DNA of 13,943 bases from Russula earlei (lineage: Eukaryota > Basidiomycota > Agaricomycetes > Russulales > Russulaceae): positions 1-13,943 of the forward strand of contig JAGFNK010001164.1 of assembly GCA_025769875.1 (NCBI GenBank), read 5' to 3'. Of the stretch, positions 9,163 to 13,943 are shown one piece after another. A program made the position numbers and the translations under genes. The notes under the pieces are model-generated. The model did not search any database. It was not told where the DNA came from and worked only from the letters and a program-made list of their open reading frames with translations. Position 1 is the first letter of the stretch. Every line of letters starts with the position of its first letter.

Positions 9163-11217
9163 CTAAAGCATGACCACACCGACGCCTCTGCCTGCAGCTC
9201 TTTCCTCTGTCGAGTTCACACCAGCAAGCGCTTTGCAGCGCCAGTTGTACAAATAGAAGTTCAGCAGGCCGTCGCCGGATCCGAACTGTGCGTGCAAGCC
9301 ATCAGCCAACAATACACTTTGGCACAGTCATATCACCTTCAGGTCTTGCAAGAATAGGGAATTGTCCATCAGGGTGAGGGCATTGAAGACGTCGAACTTC
9401 GCCTGGTCAGCCACAACGATGGCATCGCCGATGAGTTCCGTCAATCGGCGTTTCAATAACCCAAGTTCATCTGATTTCTCTACAAAAGCGGTGTCGGACG
9501 CGTAGTGATAGAGGTATGCTGCCTCCAGGAGATTATGTCGTGGGTTGGACACTATCGTCGAAGGCAATGCGTAGAACGAGAAGAAGTCTGTGATGGCGTG
9601 TGATTCCGGATTCTGGAGCGTGTGTGGTCAGCCGCGGTTGGACAGTCAGGAAACCATCTCTCTCGCCTCTACGACGTATGTCCACACAACTTGCCCTGGC
9701 CGGCGACCCGCTGACTTTTCCCCTTTTCCGCGCCCACTCAGGAACTGGTGCCGTACGTCTTCCTCATCCATGAGTGGTATCATATCGAATCGTCCCATAT
9801 ACCTTTTGAAAAGTTCTGCAACCGCCGCCACATCTTTCTCCTCCATTTCCCTAAGGCCAGCGCGGGAGAGTGAAGGGTTCGACGGCACCTTGTACTGCCG
9901 AATCATGCGGGCGATCGTCATGTTGCGCGGCACGTACGTGAACTTGGCATCGACAAGCTTGGGCACGTTGAGCGTGCGGTGGTAGTATCTACATGTTGAG
10001 ATCGGCGTGGGAATCACAACTCCCGCCGTATAGATCGCTTGAAAGATGCCTTTGAAATGACATTGTCGAGTGATTTCCTTTATCAGCACAGGCGTGAGAC
10101 GCTTAGAGCGTAATTTCTTGTGCACACAGAGATAGTTGATCTCGACGGCACGGAGATCTCTAGCGATCAGTCAGATAGAACGAACGTAGAAAGTTGAATT
10201 TAATTTTTACTTCTCTCGAACGCGGAGGTTAATAGGAACACCAGAGATGAAGGCCACCAATTTCTTGTTGGATGAGACGCGCACACCAAGGTGCCATTCT
10301 CTCTGCCACCCTGGGGGCATCAGCGCCCTGTAGGTGAGACGATCAGACGCCAAGTCAGAAACAGAAAATGGATTAACATCAGCGCACCACTCCAGGAACT
10401 CCGCTGTGTATCGAAACCGGAACGCAGCTTGCTCATCCTCGACGTAGTTAGCTGACAGAAGTTCGTACACCTCCTTGAGCTGAAGGAGGGGTAAGCTGTC
10501 AAGTCGGCTGGGGATGAAACTGTTAAGACCTGGGCGGTGTCGACTACGTCGATGAAGGTCCACTCGAAGTCCTTAGGAAGTGGAAAAGGGTCCTGTCTGA
10601 GCTCTTCTCTAGTTTTCGGAGGCTCGATGTACCCATCTTCCTCCGGGTTCACATCGTCTGAGATAATATGGGCGAGGGAGGTCACAGGCGGGATGTATAT
10701 GCCACGCACCGTAGTGTGGTACAGGTTGCGTCGCCCAGAACTATGCCATCGAGCGACATCAACGCCTAGGAACCTGTGACGGATCACGCACCACTCCCGG
10801 ACGACGTACCTTATGATCCCCAGTCTCCTTTCTGTTTTTTCCGCCCAATCCGGCCTTCCCTTCGGCCACGTCCTTCAGCTTGAGTTGTCTGAGCACTTCG
10901 CGCACGGTCTCCTCGTCTGCAGCCGCGGAGCTTTCCCCATGCTCCTCCTTGACTTTCGCAACGACTTGATCAACGACGGCCTGGGGAACAGAGTCGCCCT
11001 TGAGCGCAGAGAGTGCGCGGGCGACCTTTGAGCGCTTCTTCCTCTTCTTGGAGGAAGGACGCGAGGGGCCGGACTCAGAAGGGGCGGCTGCGGGCACCTC
11101 TTCTGCCTGTGCATCCGAGTCGGAACCAGACTCGTCACCTGCCCCGGGCTCTGCCTCGGGTGTGGGTTGCGTCGCTGGAGACTCGGTATCTTGAGGTGCT
11201 TTGCCTTCGGTGGCCAT
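9163..11217 (-). CDS. NMT1: Glycylpeptide N-tetradecanoyltransferase (N-myristoyltransferase)
   Basis: NMT transfers myristate from myristoyl-CoA to N-terminal glycines of proteins such as Arf GTPases, and is essential in the fungi where it has been tested. The model is complement(9163..9285, 9337..9612, 9667..10159, 10211..10327, 10388..10479, 10530..10657, 10710..10740, 10810..11217): 555 residues, no frame correction. Residues 1-136 are a disordered acidic leader with a basic cluster KKRKKRSK, a feature linked to ribosome association in animal NMT. The catalytic fold follows: FWATQPVPHYD, PLPKDFEW, EFLEWALMPPGW, VRVSSNKKLVAFISG. Signature 1 at 265-273 reads EINYLCVHK, with Tyr where the published pattern has Phe. 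Signature 2, KFGSGDG (515-521), is formed only after splicing. The protein ends GVGVVML; in yeast NMT the C-terminal leucine carboxylate is the catalytic base, so this end is complete. A 31-nt microexon and a GC-AG intron are described separately. Confidence 0.96.
9613..9666 (-). other. Candidate GC-AG intron in NMT
   Basis: On the minus strand the exon ends GTCGTAGAG and the intron opens GCGAGA and closes CTCCAG. Phase 0 joining gives VVWTYVVE followed by NPESHAITDFFSFY, matching the family order. Using a GT donor would lose or shift these conserved residues, and reading through hits a stop within a few codons. The gene is otherwise free of frame errors, which favours a real GC donor. Confidence 0.65.
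10710..10740 (-). other. 31-nt microexon of NMT
   Basis: This exon encodes FWATQPVPHY plus the first base of the next codon. It sits between introns 10741-10809 and 10658-10709. The residues correspond to the conserved FWxTQPV segment that starts the NMT catalytic domain. Joining to the neighbouring exons gives GDHK-FWATQPVPHY-DDVNPEED in one frame. Confidence 0.8.
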
Positions 11218-11318
11218 GGGTAAGTGGTGTTGGGAAACGGTGATGATTTGATCGACGGCGCAATCGTACTACTGTGATACTTGACCTAAATTATATTACA
11301 ATAATTTTGAGTTGCTCT
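11218..11318 (-). promoter_or_regulatory. Compact OGG1 terminator / NMT promoter gap
   Basis: Only 101 bp lie between the OGG1 stop and the NMT start, both on the minus strand. It must contain the OGG1 3' end and the NMT promoter and leader. An AT-rich inverted repeat, AAATTAT (11288-11294) and ATAATTT (11301-11307), lies just past the OGG1 stop codon and may help 3' end formation; that role is inference. Confidence 0.5.
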
Positions 11319-12790
11319 CTATCGCCGCACGGGCATATCTGATGCTCGCCGTCTTTTCTTTACACGCTCTGCTAAACTGCTCGGCCCCGTAACTTCTGGA
11401 TGTGAGGAACTCCCCTGTTCCAGCGTACATACTTGCTGCACCTTTCGTTTGCGGGCCGAGTGAACTGGAGGCAATAAATTGCCCTGTGAGGTTCGCGAAA
11501 GGGTTGCACATTTACTCGGCGAAGGAATTGGCGTGAGTAGACCATACCCAGAAAACGCCTTCAAGTCGGCGGTGAACAATACCTGGAGACGGTGAACAGT
11601 GTGTTTCTCTTAGTCGGTGGATCAATCTCACGGAATGAGCCCAGCCGGCATAGTCACCCCAGATATTTTGAAGGCTTTCACCTATGGCATCGTATAGCCC
11701 TGGCGACATTGCCTGCTTGGTCCCAGACGAACCGCGGAAACCGTAGTGTTTCTTAGCGATCTGGTGAACGTGTGTGTCGACAGGAATGACTTCGGGCTGC
11801 CTCGATATCTCAATCACGTAGAAATGTCGATCGTCATAAGCGACCGACCTTGTCTAGGCTCATGAGCAGAATACAGTCAGCGACTTTGCGACCGACCCCC
11901 ATCAGCCTCAGCAGCTCCTGCCGAGCGTCCGTCGTGGTCATGTTACGAAGGGTATAAAGCCACCTCTCGGAACCTTCCTTCCGTTTCGAAGACGGGCCGT
12001 CTCCGTGCGCATCCACGAGCATTTGCGCCGTCTTTTGGATGAAATCTGCACGGTAGCCAAAGCCCAGAGAGCGGAGAGTCGCGGCAACATCAGGGGAAGA
12101 AAGACGAGAAGGTGGAGGGAAAGGGTGGTAGTTCTCCATCTCCGGCTCTGGTGTCGAAGAAGCAGACTCGGTGTCAACAGATTCTGATGGAGTCAGCATC
12201 CTAGTCGAGGTCGGGACGGGTGGTGGGATCGACAAGAGAGGTGGGGAATACTGGGTGCAAAGCGCTTTCACCATTTTCGTGATTCGAGCGATGTTATTAT
12301 TCGAGGAACATATAAACCTAGGTGAAGGATGAGCGTTGGGTCCGGCTAATAATACTTGCGCGTACGAGATGAGGTTCTCCCATGGATCCTGTCGAAGCAT
12401 TCGGATACCTTCAAATCTCCATCTCAACTTGGCGAAGACAGGGTCCTTCTCGCTCCATTCGTCGTACAACTTTTCGAGGTCAACATCCAGCTGAAAGTAG
12501 TCTTTGATCCATAACAGCGTCTCTGCATCCCGGGCGGCCGCGACTTCGGGTGGAAAGGGTGACTCTGGAAAGACAGAACGGTAGAAGAGCGTATCCGGAG
12601 ATTGACGAAGGCAGACGACGCGATCCTGCAAACACAAGCGGTACTCGTGGGAAGGACTGGATGGTGGTGAGGCTGCATGGAGGAGATGTATTGACCAGCG
12701 AAAGGACTGCCCGCATCTGAGCACAGCCGCGAGTGACAATTGAGCGAGAGAAAGTGGGAGAGCGTGGAAGCCAAGTGGAGGGACCGCCAT
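11319..12790 (-). CDS. OGG1: 8-oxoguanine DNA glycosylase/AP lyase (OGG1)
   Basis: OGG1 excises 8-oxoguanine opposite cytosine in base excision repair. The model is complement(11319..11582, 11632..11796, 11849..12317, 12366..12790), 440 residues, no frame correction. The N-terminal OGG domain is shown by LSLAAVLRCGQSFRW and DPWENLIS-FICSSNNNIARIT, the latter joined across a 48-nt in-frame intron. The HhH-GPD region reads GVGRKVADCILLMSLDK then PEVIPVDTHV. Lys286 is the expected Schiff-base nucleophile and Asp305 the catalytic aspartate; their spacing of 19 residues equals Lys249/Asp268 of the human enzyme. A Pro/Ser/Glu-rich insertion of about 40 residues follows IARITKMVKALCTQY. The tail after WAHSVLFTADL carries ARKRK and VKKRRR, likely nuclear localisation signals. 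I chose ATG 12790 because it directly precedes the conserved N-terminus; upstream in-frame sequence to 12967 overlaps the NPR2 coding start on the other strand. Confidence 0.96.
12318..12365 (-). other. 48-nt stop-free, in-frame intron of OGG1
   Basis: Read through, this segment would add 16 residues starting YAQVLLAG between LIS and FICSSNNN. On the minus strand it begins GTACGC and ends CACCTAG. Removing it joins DPWENLIS directly to FICSSNNNIARIT, which is the uninterrupted order in known OGG1 proteins. Its length is a multiple of three and it has no stop, so an ORF finder would miss it. Confidence 0.8.
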
Positions 12791-12874
12791 GGCGAGAGGG
12801 CGATATCGACCGCGTCGCGTAACTGCGGCGGTCGTATACGACACGACGAGCCCCTTGCCTTGCACTCGCGGTGC
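12791..12874. promoter_or_regulatory. 84-bp bidirectional promoter between OGG1 and NPR2
   Basis: The start codons of the divergent OGG1 and NPR2 genes are 84 bp apart. The gap is GC-rich and contains a perfect 12-bp palindrome GTCGTATACGAC at 12831-12842, near its middle, a perfect 8-bp palindrome CGATATCG at 12801-12808, and a CGCG-rich stretch at about 12811-12819. No TATA box is visible. Regulatory roles are inference. Confidence 0.55.
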
Positions 12875-13943
12875 ATGTCCGGCGACGGCAACTCGTTTCT
12901 CCCCCATCTCCGTTCCGTATTCTACGCTCGCTTCAATGAGCTCAGAGGCCCCGAGATCGCCTATCAAGTCCCAGAGGGTTTGATCGCTTCCTCGGCCGGG
13001 TCGATCTCCGGCGCCGCCTCGCCCATTCCCTCAGGGAGCTCGCGGGCGTCCAGCGTCGCCCTCTTACCGCCCGACAGGTCCTCCGAGTCCCGCGTGAAAG
13101 CTTCCCCGCACAAGAATTCATTCTCGTGCAACCGCACCCTCCTCAACATTGACGATATCTTCAAGTACATTATCGCTCAGAGTCCCCTCTGTGGACGACT
13201 GGTCACCTGCACAGCGGGGACATACAAAGTGCTCGGGTTTCCCGTCGAGCTATTGGGGAATTATGAACGACACTACTTCCGGTTCAATGTCTGCTTTGTG
13301 TTCGATGCCTCGGCGGACGTCAGTTGTTACGAACCCATCGTTCGAAAGGTGAACCGCGTCCTGACAGCGTGCGAGGTAAGCCTGGGTTTATTTTCATCTC
13401 GCAGGTATAGCATACTAGTATGCCCTGAAACTTGAAGGAAGAGTCATCATTTCTGTCGTCGCCAGAGTCATCCTTCAAAATACACGCTATCTTGGAGCAG
13501 CTCTATGAGGATCTGAACTCCTACTCCGAAACGTCTATCCCGATAGACAACTTCAATTCTATAGAACTGAAGATATTCCCCTTCTACCCGAATCCTCCTC
13601 CAGTCAAGGATTGGATGGTCCCCGTGGCTCTCATCAAGTTGACAACGTTGTGGAGCAGAACTGGGATCTAACCATGGCAAAGGTGTGCTCACTCCATCAA
13701 TAGACATTTCAATTACGGAGAACCACTAGGTTTGCAAATGCATAGACGGTACCAAGCACATAGCCCGGATCGCGCATCTTGCAGGTTGCGATATCGTGCT
13801 GACGCGCCGGGCCATCTCACACTTGTGTAAGTAGCTTCTCCTTGAACCATCTCAACGATGCATTATTACATTGTGCCTAGATACTATCAAGTAATCATGA
13901 CCATCGATATATTCCAGTACTCAAATATGTACACGCTTCGCAA
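12875..13943 (+). CDS. NPR2: Nitrogen permease regulator 2 (NPR2/NPRL2), cut by right edge
   Basis: Npr2 pairs with Npr3 in SEACIT/GATOR1, the complex that inhibits TORC1 at the vacuole through its GAP activity on the Rag-type GTPase Gtr1 when amino acids are scarce. Exons: 12875-13375, 13438-13682, 13730 to about 13824/13826, then 13881 onward. Family marks: SVFYARFNELRGPEIAYQVPEG, SPLCGRLVTC, VLGFPVELLGNYERHYFRFN, SCYEPIVRKVNRVLTACE/EESSFLS, LEQLYEDLNSYSE, FNSIELKIFPFYPNPPPVKDW, CKCIDGTKHIARIAHLAG and YYQVIMTIDIFQYSNMYTLR. A Ser/Pro-rich insertion of about 45 residues follows PEGLI. The frame breaks at about 13636-13638: VPVALI must shift to reach VVEQNWDLTMAK, consistent with one missing base. 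The junction of exons 3 and 4 also lacks one residue relative to the usual HLLYY, or one base if the consensus donor GTAAGT at 13827 is used. The C-terminus lies outside the window. Confidence 0.93.

Noticed and set aside
12791..12967. In-frame N-terminal extension of OGG1 up to 12967
   Set aside because: It overlaps the NPR2 coding start on the opposite strand, lies before the conserved OGG1 N-terminus, and ATG 12790 is a good start.
1..13943. CRISPR array, transposon or viral insertion
   Set aside because: No regularly spaced repeats, terminal repeats, transposase, integrase or reverse transcriptase motifs were seen on either strand.

Overview
This window looks like nuclear DNA from a filamentous basidiomycete, most likely an Agaricomycete. 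The evidence is gene-dense housekeeping loci split by many 46-70 nt GT-AG introns, and protein sequences of fungal type. I saw no bacterial operons, rRNA, tRNA, CRISPR array or intact transposon. Exon structures were built by hand from splice signals plus reading-frame and family continuity, so boundaries are models and not transcript evidence.

Layout, left to right: (1) the N-terminal part of a membrane-anchored cytochrome P450 on the minus strand, running off the left edge (1-759); (2) about 1.25 kb with no recognisable gene (760-2011); (3) a plus-strand armadillo-type protein resembling Rap1 GTPase-GDP dissociation stimulator 1 / SmgGDS (2012 to about 4639); (4) a convergent minus-strand CCT4, the delta subunit of the TRiC/CCT chaperonin (4893-6964); (5) a divergent plus-strand UFD1 (7127-8892); (6) a convergent minus-strand N-myristoyltransferase (9163-11217); (7) minus-strand 8-oxoguanine DNA glycosylase OGG1, 101 bp upstream of NMT in the same orientation (11319-12790); (8) divergent plus-strand NPR2, the SEACIT/GATOR1 subunit, running off the right edge (12875-13943).

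The genes do not form a pathway. They are unrelated housekeeping functions: protein folding, ubiquitin-dependent segregation with Cdc48/p97, protein acylation, base excision repair and TORC1 control. They are packed with very short intergenic gaps (84 bp OGG1/NPR2, 101 bp NMT/OGG1, 162 bp CCT4/UFD1), so promoters must be shared or must overlap neighbours.

The strongest anomaly is the uneven distribution of reading-frame breaks. The Rap1GDS1-like gene carries about 15 apparent one- or two-base indels, nearly all single-base insertions and many in short homopolymers. CCT4 carries about four and NPR2 one or two. UFD1, NMT and OGG1, about 4.4 kb of coding sequence, need none. Codons on each side of every break remain conserved and stop-free, and CCT4 is essential in eukaryotes, so I read this mainly as local sequence or assembly error and not gene decay. 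Other points of note are a 48-nt in-frame, stop-free intron in OGG1, two candidate GC-AG introns, a 31-nt microexon in NMT, a C-terminal SUMO-interaction-like motif in UFD1 and a 12-bp perfect palindrome inside the 84-bp OGG1/NPR2 promoter. I found no convincing previously undescribed system.
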